Numbered from the stretch's first letter, positions 42,444 through 55,900 are shown. The stretch: 64,000 bases of DNA from Membranipora membranacea (GCA_914767715.1 OU612073.1:10046001-10110000); one strand, 5' to 3'. Numbers and translations are program-made. The notes: a model not told the origin generated them from the sequence alone.

Positions 42444-43758
42444 CTATTTCCTCTTCCCTTTCTTCGGCGGCTGTTCATCTGAAACAGAGAAATCACCTTC
42501 ATGCGTTTGATGCTGTTATCACTACCTCTGATGCCTGGTACCTCCCACCAATTAGCAGTAGGGATCATTATGACGTAAACATAACATAGTCTTAGATTCT
42601 TATCCTACCTCGTGATGGGGTAGGAGCTCTTGGTTTGGGGACGGCGGGCAATGGACAAACTTCATCCATGAACCTGGCATCACAGAATTCTCTTATCTCA
42701 TCATGCAGATACCACTGTCTCTTAGCATCCAGGCCTGGGGGAATTACATCTGGGAAGCCTTCTGGTATCTCACCATACACTCTATGTTCCGTCAGTGGAG
42801 CACCAATAGATTCTCGCATCTGAACCATACCTAATAATTTGGTGAAAAATAATTAACGCATAGAATTTGGTAAGCTCAGGCCAAGGTTCAATAGTAGCAC
42901 GGAAAAATAGATGAAGTTAAAGTCTGTGTCTCACCTGTGATAGAAGGGAAGAACAGTTTGTGCTGCTTCTTAATACCTTTTATAGCCTTGGAACCGCTGA
43001 AGAATGCAACCCAATCATAGACTGGGACATTAACTGTACCATCAGATTCCATTACCAGCTGAGAGATGTTACTCTTTGAAGATTCACTGACCACCTAGAT
43101 AAAGATAGAAGAAAGATGTTAGCTTGTGTTATATAGTCTTCAGTTTTGAAGGTCGACATACAACACACTCATCAACAAGTGCCGTAGATAGATTCAACAA
43201 TGTGACTTGTAGGATATTTAAGTATTTACTCACTCTCGTGCTTGTATCTACATCGTACACGCTTCCTTTCAACTTGTGACTTTCGTCTGGATGTTGCAGT
43301 CTCATCACCACACTGTATAATAGTGCTGACTTTCCCCATGATCATGAGGTCCAGCGATTCCTTATCAAGGCTTAACGCTATGGCCCGACCCATGTTAACA
43401 GCGGCGCAGTCAATCCTGTCAGCGCGTCCACATTTACAGCCCACAATCTCGGCTAAGTTAGCTTCAACAGTTTCAACATTATCTGGCTGTAGTTGGTCAT
43501 CACCATCTGAATTATCATGTAAAAGAAGGACAGCTTCCATCAACCCAACCTCTCCAGTTTCTCTGTCTTCATTCATATCCCTTGTATTACACTCAGGATC
43601 CTCATCTGGTTCATCTGTGATGTTCAAACTGATGTCCTGATGATCTCTATCTGTATGTCTAGCTCTCTATTCTCCATGTTAAAATATTCTTGATCTACTT
43701 CATCAAATCCAGCCAAAACCTCAGCTAAATCATCTGAGTTAATCATTCTGGAAGCCAT
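42444..43758 (-). CDS. Uncharacterised transposon-like protein family, multi-exon, possibly degraded
   Basis: Minus strand. The last three exons join cleanly in frame: about 43094-42935 (VPVYDWVAFF ... AIKGIKKQHKLFFPSITG), 42830-42609 (RESIGAPLTEHRVYG ... RQWYLHDEIREFC ... CPLP) and 42478-42444 (DEQPPKKGKRK, stop TAG). The first segment, 43758 to about 43233, starts MASRMINSDDLAEVL, is acidic, then has EIVGCKCGRADRIDC, LDLMIMGKVSTII and SRRKSQVERKRV. I recognise this combination (Cys-rich block, MILGK-like block, VYDW...GIKKxH, RQxYL...IRxFC...CPLP) from uncharacterised, often integrase-associated proteins of fish and marine invertebrates; the family name is not known to me. Two oddities: a one-base frame break near 43661-43668, and no segment between the SRR block and VYDW, where relatives have a long region. 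It could be a shortened host gene or a decaying element. Confidence 0.6.
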
Positions 43759-46664
43759 TTCTAATTCATCAACAACTTTGTTATGATGACTCAGCATTCA
43801 TAACATTGTGCAAGGCGATTGCGCACCCCACCCGTCATTTATGCCACATCAAGTCCAACAGGAAGTTAGTGAGGCTAGGATTTACTTGCTTGACAACCAT
43901 GAGAGGGTTAACTTTGACCCTAGATTATTGTGATTTCTAGTTGTCTGATTGGTTAGATAAATAGCTAGTTGAAAAGAGCAGGTCTTGATTGGTCAGAATC
44001 AGTTATAAAACAAAAACACTAGCACATGTCAGGAATCATCATATTGAAGTTCATTGACTCATTATAGACACAATAGAAACGCGACTTATATGCCTTTTTG
44101 TCGTGTTGACACACATTTTTTGCTGACTTGGGGACATCAAGTCTTCTGTTTGATTCCCTGTTTGTGCAGCGCGATGCAGCGTCGGTCACCAATTTATTGC
44201 AAGCAAAAGCTAATCCCATACACTGTCATTCCAACATAGATTCATCGTCAGCTTAAAGATCATCAAGTAAGAAGCAAAAAGTTTGACAGCGTCCCCCATT
44301 TTCTGACAGCGCATTGTGTGTTGCCCATGAAAACGATGGACACTAAGCCATGGAAAAACAAAGTTTGATATGCACATATCTGTATTAGATAAGCTCACCT
44401 GAGAATATTGTTGTTTCTGATTAGAAGTAAACACGGGTAGCTTCAAATTCCAGATAAGGTATTATAACACTCTCATGTCCTATTATATGAGAGAAGGTGT
44501 TAACATGCTCTGCTGTAGCTGTATTCTGCCTAGGTTTGACGTCTCCTGTCCTGTATGATCATAGCACCAACGCAGGCACGACTTCTCAAACCAGCTTGTG
44601 GTCTAGTTCAGCGTAAAATCAATGATAATGCCCTGGAAGTGTTACTTTAGTCAGCAATCAGGCGACAGCAGAGAAATTTACCTGCCTTAAATCAAGAACC
44701 GCTATAAAATGTTAATCCATACTTGAAGCAAACTAAACAATACTAGCCCTTTGGTAAATAGCTGTACAAAAACCTTAGCCTGTATTCCAAGCGTAGCAGA
44801 ACGCAGAATAAATCACTGGGCTGGGGGCGGTGTAATCTCGATCAATAACCTGAATAACAACAATGTGTATCTATAATTGAATGTGTTAAACCTTATTGAT
44901 GAGGGGGTGGCGGTAGAATAATAATAATGGCCGAGGGAATTCTGGATCACACATTATGTGCATTGGTATGCAAAGATAAACGCTATCATTATTCTGGGTC
45001 ATTTGCGCCGTATGTGGTTGCCCTGAAAACGAACTAAGAGACGTTGGTAGTTAAAGGCTGAAGACCCTGCTGCAGTAGAAGTTACTGGAGAACTAGGACA
45101 TCTATTCTCATATTTAATGTGACAGCATGAGAGTTGACTTGAGACAACCCAAACCTGATTTATGTTATTGGCAAACTAAACTCAGCAAGTTCCCTCAAGC
45201 TGCAGTTATGAAGAAAACTCAGGCTACCCATTGGTTTGAGTTTCCTAATATATAAAAAGATGACAGGCATTATAATTTATAGGTAAAATATGTGGAACAA
45301 TTTAGTAGAGCAAGGAGCAGAACGTGGTCTCAAATTGGCACTGCCCATAAAATATAATGTTTCAAATGGGTTAAATCAAAGAGGACCATAAATAATGTAT
45401 GAAGGGTCTTGCTTAGAAACCTGAACATTAGTTAGCAGTTATGTCAGGTCAGGATTATATCTGATAACCACTAAACATATCCATGCATACTTTTACCAGA
45501 GAAATAAATATCAATCACACTTATTAGTCATTATTTAAAATCCTCTTTCCAAGTATTTCCCCTGTGGGATTGTTTACAAACGAATAAATTATTAGAAACT
45601 AAAATTGTTCTTCTACAATGATTGTTGATATTACCTAGATTAAGTTTGATCCAATTTGCATGTATTCCAGTTGTTCCCCTCCCATCGGTCACACCGCAGG
45701 CAAAAAGGCTGCGGCAAGACCAGTGGAAGTGAGCAACTCCTAATGCAGGCAAATGGACCAAACTTGGTCTAGATATAACCCCGTATTTTGGACGATAAGG
45801 GCCTGAAGACTTGTGGGATCTCTGGCTACATGTGCTTTATAAGGACAGATACCTCATTACATACCCAGAATAATAAACTCCTAATCCCTGATCATTGAGT
45901 GTTAAATAAATAGTATGGGTTGCAGCGGAATCAATACTATGTCAATGTTATTTTATTCAAAAACTATAATTGCAGTTAACAGTGGCTGTATTTGTATTAT
46001 AAAACATACAATATTGCAGTAACCATCTGATCGGCTAATGCCCTCCAATGAATGGGTTGGCTTATTGATGTAAATATTCATACAATATAAGCAATTTGCA
46101 AGTGCCTGATGAACAATCAAATATATGTACACGAAGCAACTCTCTTTCCATCAAGATTGCGGAGTAACTGTCCTACCAAAATCCATACTTGCATACACCG
46201 TACCTAAATACATACATGTATATATAGAATACAAGGTTCCTATCATTAAAACATTAATTTTATTGCATACAAACTACATACTACGTACAAGTATGATAAA
46301 AAACGATTGAACACAAAAGATTGTCTAATCTGATATGAAAACGAGATCGTAAAAATAAGATGAGTCTGGAAGCTGAGAAATGCCATCGATGAATCTTCAA
46401 GGACGGTAAAGCTTACAAAACACACACACTATACAGAATGTACATAAAATAAATCTCATAATTTATGGCAACTACTTTGACCGACTGACCTTTTTATGCA
46501 ATATTGTAGGCCACGTTCTCTGAGGATTCATCTCCCCGGCATAATAGATATGATAACTACCAATTGGAGGTCACAAAATATTATAGCTCTATGTTTGGCC
46601 AGGGAGTTAGGGACATAACTCCTTGTTTAGGCAGTCCAAGCAATATCCTTCCAGCTTTAGTTAG
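43759..46664. other. Intergenic stretch without a supported gene
   Basis: I see no exon with recognisable similarity on either strand. It contains one family 1 MITE (45635-45774). It should include the upstream region of the minus-strand gene starting at 43758. Confidence 0.5.
45635..45774. repeat. Palindromic MITE-like element, family 1, most complete copy
   Basis: Terminal inverted repeats CTAGATTAAGTTTGATCCAA ... TGGACCAAACTTGGTCTAG and inner pairs (GGTCACACCGCAG / CTGCGGCAAGACC, CCAGTTGTTCCCCTCCCATC / AGTGGAAGTGAGCAACT). No coding capacity. Confidence 0.8.
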
Positions 46665-46670
46665 TTTATT
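46665..46670 (-). terminator. TMEM107: Probable TMEM107 poly(A) signal AATAAA
   Basis: TTTATT on the plus strand reads AATAAA on the minus strand, about 118 bases after the TMEM107 stop codon. Confidence 0.5.
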
Positions 46671-46787
46671 GGATCATTATTCCAGACCTTCTAAAAATCA
46701 AACTAACTGACTAGCTCTGTCAGTTACTCTAATATCAGGTCAGTGAGGTATAGGTCTATAGTATACAAAAAGTACAGCAACCTTGAC

Positions 46788-48176
46788 TCAGAAATTCCAG
46801 TTGAGTACGAATCCGATGATCGCGAAGATTTCTGTGACTGCTGGAAACACGCTGCAGAATCCAAATATCCACCAGAACCATCCACAGGGCCATGCCTCGA
46901 ATATGAAGAATGCCAGACTGACAGAGGCGGAGCAGTGTGCGAGGATAGCTAAGAGACAGTATGGTTAAGGATAAACATATTGTCTGATAGCTTTGGCAAG
47001 AGTAATTAAATAGAGAAGTAGCATTTAACCAAAGCGCTTAAAATATCAGCATTTAATCAAAGGTTACTAAATACTATTATGATTCATATTTAAGGCCTAC
47101 ACTGCCAGCTGCCTGGTATCTTAGGGGATCAATTAGATATTAGATCTTATTGAGCAAAAACCTTATCTTTCAAGAAAAACAGACATATTTCAGCTTTCAT
47201 CCAATCAAGAGGACATGACTATTATCGTAAATCTAGATGTATAGAACTAATTTATTATAGCTAAGTTGTGTAAAAGGATACAGATCATGTCTTGCATTGG
47301 CATGAACATGGTTACACCGGAGATGAACCCAACCAACTCCAAAGCAATCAGACCAAGTGTCACTCCTAGTCCTACATTGTAGCTGAAAAATCACAATATT
47401 GATGACAAAACCTCTGATAAATCAATAAACGAATTAAAAGAAAATTTGACAATTTTTTACAAGTGAAAAGACCCAATCACATGCATTACAATTTAATTTA
47501 ATTGGAATTTGTAACCACGTCAAGTCACAAGTCACATGGGATGCAACACTATACCAATCATAGACCTTCAAGTTTACTATTTTACCTTGTGAGTTTAGAT
47601 GCAATGTCTGTGTTTCCTTCTGGTAAACATGCCAAAATATTTTCACCCTGAAATATGAAACATTTCATTAGACTTATAATGTGTAAGTCTAAATGTGGCA
47701 TAGGTACAAGTTATCTGCGGTAGTACAGATAAATCTACATTGTCTTCATGCATAAGTTGTTGGAACCTTTTGCTTGTACTAACACAGCTGAGAGGGCAGA
47801 CAACTCTTGATTAATGAGTTGCTTGGCTGGGTTCGGTTTCAATAATAGTACAAGAACTAGCAAAAGCATGGCAATAAGATGTTATCACAGTAAGGTAAAT
47901 GAAGGGAAATTATGACAGCCATTGTTTTAAGGAAGAACTTTGGTGTTGATTATAGAGACGTCTGAAGTCATCATCACATGGGTCAGAATCTGTAGAAGCT
48001 GTTTTGTTGTGGTTGAACAGTAAAGTAAATGAAGGTACAACACAGCAGACAGCGCTGTAAGTTAGGAGCTGTCATGTTAGGGAGGAACTTACTATTGATG
48101 AGAAAAGGATGATTGTGAGCACCAGGTGACTAATAAGCAGCATGAACCGAGTTGGTATCAATCCATTCAAATTCAT
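46788..48176 (-). CDS. TMEM107: TMEM107, ciliary transition-zone membrane protein
   Basis: Minus strand, four exons: 48176-48093 (start MNLNGLIPTRFMLLISHLV), 47647-47586 (GENILACLPEGNTDIASKLT), 47382-47282 (VGLGVTLGLIALELVGFISG), 46948-46788 (ILAHCSASVSLAFFIFEAW ... FPAVTEI, stop TGA). Phases fit without adjustment and give 135 aa; human TMEM107 has 140. Four hydrophobic segments match the tetraspan family, as do VPSRF-like N-terminal, GLF-AVELAGF-like, HCSASV and PAVTE motifs. In the family it sits in the transition zone with the MKS module and supports ciliogenesis and Hedgehog signalling. An acceptor at 48257 (TTTTTCAG) shows the start exon has an 80-base 5' UTR part and that a further non-coding exon lies upstream. 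The last intron has U12-type signals. It is head-to-head with SEC63. Confidence 0.93.
46949..47281 (-). other. TMEM107: U12-type intron in TMEM107
   Basis: The donor (minus strand, from 47281) reads GTATCCTTTTA, an exact U12 5' splice site. The acceptor region reads ATCCTTAACCATACTG... with the U12 branch motif TCCTTAAC ending 15 bases before the exon. Length is 333 bases, ends GT-AG. Confidence 0.85.
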
Positions 48177-49900
48177 CTTCAATCTATCAGTTAGAGGTAC
48201 AACCTTTATAAATATCAAAACTCCTTTTTTCCCCCTCTGGGTAAGAAGTACAGTACCTGAAAAATTGCAAAAAATACATGAAGCATAAGCGAGAAACCAT
48301 AACCACAACCACCACAAAGAAGCCAATCATAAAGCTTTGCAGCGCTGACGCTCATTCTGCACATATGAACTCATGCCTCAGAGCTGTGCAATTAGAGAAA
48401 TGTACAATACATCATTGCCACATTTGTGGAAATCCCTAGGCACAAATGGAGAACCCCAAAGGTAGACATGCTTGTTCATGGAAGTAGGAAGGAAGCAGGG
48501 ACACATGTACAGCTCCGCTCCACCCCCCCCCCCTTTCTCTGTAGTGATAATAATGCTTTGTGCTCTCCTTTTATTAGTTACGCTTGAATAATGACAATAT
48601 CGACACATTAATCATTAGCTAATTCTTAGTATACCTTGCTGCGCTAAGAACCCATCCGGATGCCTATTTAGCAACCGCCTGATGTCCGCGTGGCATCTGG
48701 TGGTTGCCTGATAGGCATCCGGTTGGCACTCGAACAACCGCCAGTTGCCAAATAGGCATCCGGTCGCATAAAACGCGTCCGGACACAAATTTGACGGAGG
48801 CGGATGGGTTCTAACAGATGAGGATGGGTTGTAGACACTCATCATCGGGGCGACAAACCCAGCCAGATGTCCAAGTGCCAACCGGATGCCTATTTGACAA
48901 CCACTGGATGCCATGCGGACATCTGGCGGATGCCATATAGGCATCCGGATGGGTTCTTGACAGCCACACTTTGAGATTGATATAAGATGAAATGGATGGC
49001 CAGTTACGTTAGCACTGCCGGATGGGTATTTATCACAAGTGAATGGGCCTTTTACAGAGATGTGTGGCGGATGGTCATTTACTGGACGGACACATTTTTA
49101 GCACAACATACCTAGCCCTAGGAGTAACTCCTTGGATAGAGACCAATCAATAATGAGAGGGAGTTCATTAGATCAGGGAGATTAGATTAGATAGGACACA
49201 AGCCAAGGCCTAACTTTATACCAAGGAGTCTCCTTGTTTATACCATGTCCTTCGAGGTGTTGCAGAGCCCTGTTACTCAGCAGTGGTCATGATTATGGAG
49301 TTGAAATGATGTTAATTGCTGAATAGATATTCTCTAAGACTATTGTAATAATACACTAATTATTATAATATAATTGAATAAATAAGTTGTTTGCACTAAC
49401 AGTACAGGCAGGTTTAAGCCATGGACAACTACTTGTTCTCTTCCATAAGAAGTGATGTCCCTTTTTCAACTGGTGAGATATTTTGCCCAGCTGCAATGGG
49501 AGTTATTGACCGAAGGTGCAAATTTTAACTAGATTTTCAAGTCATGGCGTCCCTAGCAATAGTTTTCATGGGGGCTGCCATGTTAGATTTGATACCTCAA
49601 TGTATATAAACCAGTAAAATAGTCCGACTGAGTATTTTACATAAACTTCAAATATCATACCAATACAAGTATTTTGTCTGCATCTAAATACATTAACATT
49701 GTGCGGTAGTTTGTGAAGCGGAAAACGGGAGTATATAGCAGGCAACAGTCTTTTATGCACATTGTATGCATGAATTCATTTTCAGAAGGCACAAATCTGT
49801 CATATTGGGCTACATATTCAGACAGGAGTTGTGAACCAATACCACGTCAACTGAGTGAGAATTCTCTCTTCTTCCACATTTTGGACATTTCTGATCCAAC
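48177..49900. other. Head-to-head promoter region between TMEM107 and SEC63
   Basis: 1.7 kb between the two start codons. It holds TMEM107 5' UTR (48177-48256), a poly-C run (about 48523-48534), the 48647-48958 repeat and presumably both promoters. I see no clear TATA box or coding exon. No SEC63 upstream exon could be identified. Confidence 0.5.
48647..48958. repeat. 312-bp element built of ATAGGCATCCGG units
   Basis: Terminal inverted repeats AAGAACCCATCCGGATGCCT ... AGGCATCCGGATGGGTTCTT. The inside repeats the motif (A/T)TAGGCATCCGG(T/A) several times in both directions and carries inner copies of GGATGGGTT. GC-richer than its surroundings. It lies between TMEM107 and SEC63. Confidence 0.8.
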
Positions 49901-52900
49901 ATGCCTGGGATGAACTTTCAATATGATGAGGAGGGAGGAACGTTCTACTACTTTGTCGTTTCTTTTTATGCTTTAGCATTGATTCCATTCACATTCTGGG
50001 TGTTTAGAAAGGAATCTGACCAAGGTGGGTTAGTAGTGAAGTTAGTTAAAAAAACTAAGTAAATGAATGAATCAAAACAAACAAATACAATAACATGTAT
50101 AATTATTGTATGTTCAATCAATGTTTACTTCTACTTTTAAGCTTAATCATGTTTTCAAAACTTGACAAATCAGTGAGTAATATGATAATAAAAAATTTGG
50201 AGTTGGACTTCACTTCACTTCAGCTCAGCAGTGTGACACTTTTATTTTTACCATTTATTATGAGATCTAACTAACTAAGAAGAGCAGGTGAAGTGGATAC
50301 AGGCCAACTGTAGGTTGTGCATAGAAAGTCTTTTGGTCAATTTATCCCGTTAGTGCTGATTGTAAGAAACGGTGTTGATGGCTGGGGCTATATACCTGCA
50401 CAAACTGCAGATTGGTTGTGAAAGACGTGTGTATCCCAGATATACTCGCATATTACAAGATAGTGGAGCTGAAAAAAGTGATTAAAAAACACTATGTAAG
50501 CCTAGTTAGTTTTGATCCAGCTTTTACTATGGTATGCGTTGGTAGATGAAGATATCGTGTCTTTGCTTCTTACTTATACTTGTTAATCAGGGTAATAAGT
50601 CACGTAGGCCTACACATACGTCTGCATTATTTTTCAGATGCCAAAGACAAGGATAAAAATGTATGTCACTGTGAGCCGTGTCAGGCGAAAAATCGGAGAC
50701 TTCACGCCTCTAAACCTAGACAGAGATTCATTCAAAAAGTTTTGTAAGTAATTATATTATGTAGACCATGTGTCCACAGCTGTTTGTAGATATGACTTCT
50801 GTAGCACTTGGCTGGCCCACCTAAATTACTGACATCAAAAAAGTGTACTTGCTCACGCCTAATGTATGGATAATAACTGAAGCGATGGGCTACGGCCCAA
50901 CTTTGCTGCTTTTACTCTCACATACGTTTATTAGATCTACACTGTAGGACCCTATAAGGGTACCAGCGTTATTGACGCATGACATTCGCTGTAACTCCAG
51001 TCCTTATTATTCTATCCTTGTTGCAGATATGTATTAGTGGTCGTAGCTTGGATATTATTTGTGTGGGCTGTATACAAAGTAGCCCAAATCAAGACAGACC
51101 ATGTTGAATATGATCCATATCAGCTGCTTGGTGTTGACAGAGTAAGTTATGTGATAAATTGACTGTATTTGCCAGCTGTCATATTTCACTTCCAGTTTCC
51201 AAATGTTGGGGTTGGTCCCCCCCATGTTCACTATAGAAAGATCTCAGCTCAGCGGATTTGATATATACAAAGTAGAGCAGCCTGACCTTGATATAAAATT
51301 TATTATATGATTCTTAGACCAAATTTGTAGCAAAGTATACAGATCACTCCTTTCCCTTCTTTGGAATGAGAAAAGAACTATATTATTGTGAATTTATTGG
51401 TATCAAAGTATAATATTGAAGTAAGACCAAGCGTTGCTGTAAAATACAAGAGCAATCCGCATTCCAAAAATCATAACAGGAAAATATTACTTTGTTTCTA
51501 TACTCCACATTCTCTGACTTGTAGGGTGCCACAGACAAGGAGATTAGGAAGCAGTACAGAGAATTAACCAGAACTCACCATCCTGACAAAGGAGGTGACG
51601 AGGATACATTCAAAAAGATAGCCAAGGCTTATGCTGCGTAAGTCACTGCACTGCAGTCTGATCTTATTAGGTTTATATGATTGTTTACTGGGGATACATG
51701 TATTTGCTAAATAGTATGGGCTATTACTTGGGTGCATTTGTTATTATGACTCCTATGGGATGGTAAAAGGTTTATGACTCAATGCAGATTCCTCCACCCT
51801 TCCAACTAAAAGGATATGCTTTTGATATCTCCAGTTACTTTTCATTTCGATTAGAGTGCAGAGTCAAAGTCCATACTTCTGCATTTGGGAGTAAAGTTAG
51901 AACCTCAGTGATCAAGTGGGCTTGTATATTTGAGTAGATTCCTAGATGGATGAGTGATTTCAATAACCAAAATTCTACCTGTAGGCCTATATCAATTTTG
52001 GCCATCTCTCAAATTGACAGTGTTAGCGTTTTGTGACTCTGTTGTATGATTTGTCCCGTGCTCTGATCTTCCTCAAGGATGTGATTGATTACATTACTTT
52101 TCCTGTTTCCTCGTGCTAATTTTAACACCATTATTTGCCGGAGCTAGTAGAAACTCCAACGTGTTCAGTTAGTGAACTTTCTAGAACCAGATGCCTGCAC
52201 AACATTAATGATGCTTGTCATTCCATGAGGGTATGGAAGTTGTACATCAGATGTAATGTTGGCAAACATTGAAATTTGGTACATTCCAGAAGCATTTATG
52301 CAGGCAGGTTCTCCCAGCTGATGAAATTTGGCAATTTTTTATTTTTCACCATCCTTGATTTTTATTTATGCCATCAACAGCACATTGGCATTTGAGAAAA
52401 TGACATGTCTGGTACTTGTATAGCACAGTGATTATATTTAATAATATGGAAACAATTTAATGATACAAAAGTGCCTTATGCTATAATACTTGGATTTCCA
52501 TATTCGATCAATGGCTGAAGGCCTATACTTGTTTAACTAACAACTTTCCTACTGGACAGTCCGTTATCAAAGATTATAAATACTTGCCATTGCCATTATT
52601 GAGACACAGTACTGCTTCTATGATGAAGTCCTTGCAGTCTTGAATATAGAAATTTGCAGTATAGTGGGAAAACTTTACAGCAAAGCAAGAAAACAGTTAC
52701 AGAATGAACAATCATTCTTATCTGATGAGACTAAAGACAATGCTAAAAGTGTCTCTTCCAGGAGCTCTCGAAGTGATTGCAATGTAATGTAATCGTTTAA
52801 ATTTACATAAAATCACCTGCGGCCGACAATGTCCAGACTAAAACTCAATATTTTTGCAAGAAGGGAATACAAATAAATTCATTACACGGCTCTAAACTTT

Positions 52901-55900
52901 GACAAAGACTTGAAAACACATGTAACAATTACCAATTTTTGTTTGTGGCATGTCCAGCAACCCTTTGTCAACAATACAGCATTATCCTCATATGGCAGTG
53001 GAACGATCCTTAAACATGTTATCTTTACAGTTCTGGCCAGAAGCTTGACAGAACTTCCAGACCATCGGTTCATTATCTGGATTTTTTGGAACTTTCCGTC
53101 AAACTGAATGTTTTTCTGTAACTCACCTCCAGATGAGATATGTATTGCATAAATTATATGGTTACAGTCTGACCGATGAGGAATCTCGTAAGAATTGGGA
53201 GGAGTACGGTAACCCTGATGGTCCCGGTGCTATGCAGTTTGGTATTGCTCTACCTAAGTGGCTAGTCGAGGGTAACACGTCCATATGGGTACTCATGTCT
53301 TACGTCGTAGTGTTCATGGTTGTACTACCGGCCGTAGTGGTGAGTAAGATTTCGGGTCATATCAGTGTTCATGAATAATTAAGTCTGGGATTTCCAGAAT
53401 ATTGAAGATTGTTTTTGCAAATGCAAAGTCACATGGAAGCGCAAGTGAATGTATTTGGTGCCTATTAAATGACTAATATGGAAGGGAAAAGCTAAGCATC
53501 CTGGAAGCTTAGAATGTCCCTAAGATTGTTGTTTACAGCAGCTGATGTTTTGTTCACAACAATAATTATCGAAAATACACTTCCATTTTTGATCATACAC
53601 CAGGCTTCCCCCCTGAGCTTGATCATTGCCCTCGTCATTGATGGAAGTTGGTGTCAATCAATCAAACACAATATACATTATTGTCTATTGTGATGGTAGG
53701 GTCATTGCAATTGTGTGATCATAGCGGAGGCCACACACAGAAAAGGATATAAAAAAGGATCCATGGTCTGCGTTGTGACAATCACCGTAAAAGATTGATA
53801 CCTCGGTAGTTGACGGAAGAGTTAACGTTATTTTGATAGCGTTATCTCCAAGTTTGATTGAAAAGGTAGTTGGATGTGGAACTTGAATAATGGCTATAAA
53901 TAAATATGTCATGATCAGTAATATCCTATTTCCCCTTCGACTAAAGCCACGTGTCAACTGTAAAAAAAGGCAAACTACTAGTAGAAGGAACAAAACAATA
54001 AGGATGATGAACTTCTATATCAGCTTTGCATGAATTTTTGAGGATATGTCCTCTTCAGGCAAAACTTTGCTGCATAACCTTCAAAGATGGCAATATGATG
54101 ACGATGATGACCACTGTAAGATTGATTTGAGGTTACCAGGTTTATTAGAGCTACCTCGGCCAGCCCTCCTCGAGGAAAAAACGAGACTATAAGATAGCTT
54201 TCAGCAAAACAACATGGATGAGCTAATTCTAGATCAACTTTGTATGACTTTTTGCAAATGGTTGCCGCATTACGACAATATGATGAATACCACAATGCAA
54301 TTCTTTGTTTATTTTGTAGGGCACATGGTGGTACAAGTCTATAAAATATAGTGGAGATAAAATTCTGCTGCCAACAACTCAACTTTATTTTTACTTTATC
54401 AATAAAACACCAAATATGGTGTTCAAAAGTAAGTTAATGCTTCAATTACTGTGCCACTGGTCATTCATCTGTTCTTGTAGATATCTAAGCTAAGCTAACC
54501 CAAGCCAATAAATCACAAAATATACTTTATGGAGTGAAAATAATCCACAAGTATCCCAAGCATGGTTTTTTGATGATCTTAAGATGACTGAAGTAGACTA
54601 AATGCCTGGGCCTGACCTAATATCTGTAGTGTTGATGCCATAGTTTTATCTTGTATACTGTTGAACTGTTAATCCTAAACCAATTGATCTGTTCGGAAAA
54701 GAATTAGGTATAATGTCGGTAAGGTATGGCCCGCTTTGGGATGATTGAAATTTATCTCATTATATCATGGTTTTAGGAGCCTTTATGATATTGGCAGCTT
54801 CATTTGAGTATTGGAAGAGACACAACGCTGAGATCGTTGAGCGTCCAACTGATGACGATGAAGTTAGACAGGTAAGAGTCTATATCAAATGAACCCCCAG
54901 GCAGGGCAGCCCAGTCAGTACAGGGTCAAGGCTTAGTGGACCAGGATGATTACACTAGACAGTGATCTTGAATGAATTAGGGTTTTGGTATGATTTTTAG
55001 AGTTCTCAGTCTAATTCACCTTTATAAACAGCTTGTGGCCAAGGTTCAACTGATTTTCAAACAAAGTTGAGATGAGAAAGTAGTCAAAAAGTACTATGTC
55101 TCTCTCTGTATCTAAAATAGTATCTGATCACTTTTACGGACCATAACCGTATTATCCATTCCTACTATTCATGAAAAAATGAAATATACTTGTTTGACCG
55201 AATTTTGCTTCCACACCACACAAAACAAACAAGGATGAAACGAATTGTTGCTACCATTATAATGTAACATTGTGGTGTATTATAATGATATATGATTGTT
55301 ATTGTTGTAGTTGATGAGAGAGGTAAATTCCACATACCTGAATGAGAAGAACAGAGAGCAACCTCTTTGTATGCCTTACAGTATAAAAACCAGAGCTCTA
55401 CTACTCGCTCATATGCAGCAGATACCTTTACCTCAAAATACTCTGCAGATTGATCTATTGAATATTCTCGAAAAATGCCCTATTCTTATAAACGAGATGG
55501 TACATATATGTGCCCAACTTACTGCCATGTCTAAGGCTGGGCAAGGTATGTTTACAGATTATATAAGTATTCACTGGACCAACTAGTTAAACTCTTTAGA
55601 CTATATCTTAAGTCTCTGGTGAAACTATTCATCTCATTTTCTGGCTCATTTTGCTGATACAAAGTCGTCCAATCATGTAATTAACCTGTTCCAAGAATAG
55701 GCAACTCCAAGTTATGTCATTTATTATTTTCTAAAAGTTTTGCTTTTGAACAGAAGTAAAATAAATTTGTGCATAGATTTTGATGCCCATACAAGTATTA
55801 TATATATTTTAATTTATGATATTCTATATTTATTTATGTATATATGTATAGTTAGAAAAACATTTTGTATTGTTTTAGCTGCTAAGCCGAGGTTGGAGAC

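Noticed and set aside
43242-43640. Plus-strand open frame of 132 codons
   Set aside because: It mirrors the minus-strand exon with the Cys-rich block; its Ser/Leu-rich translation is a shadow.
46743-46968. Plus-strand open frames of 61-69 codons
   Set aside because: They lie antisense over the last TMEM107 exon, which explains the open reading frame.
48177-48326. Upstream in-frame ATG at 48326 extending TMEM107
   Set aside because: An acceptor at 48257 cuts the frame, and the family protein begins at the downstream ATG with the NGLIPTRF motif.
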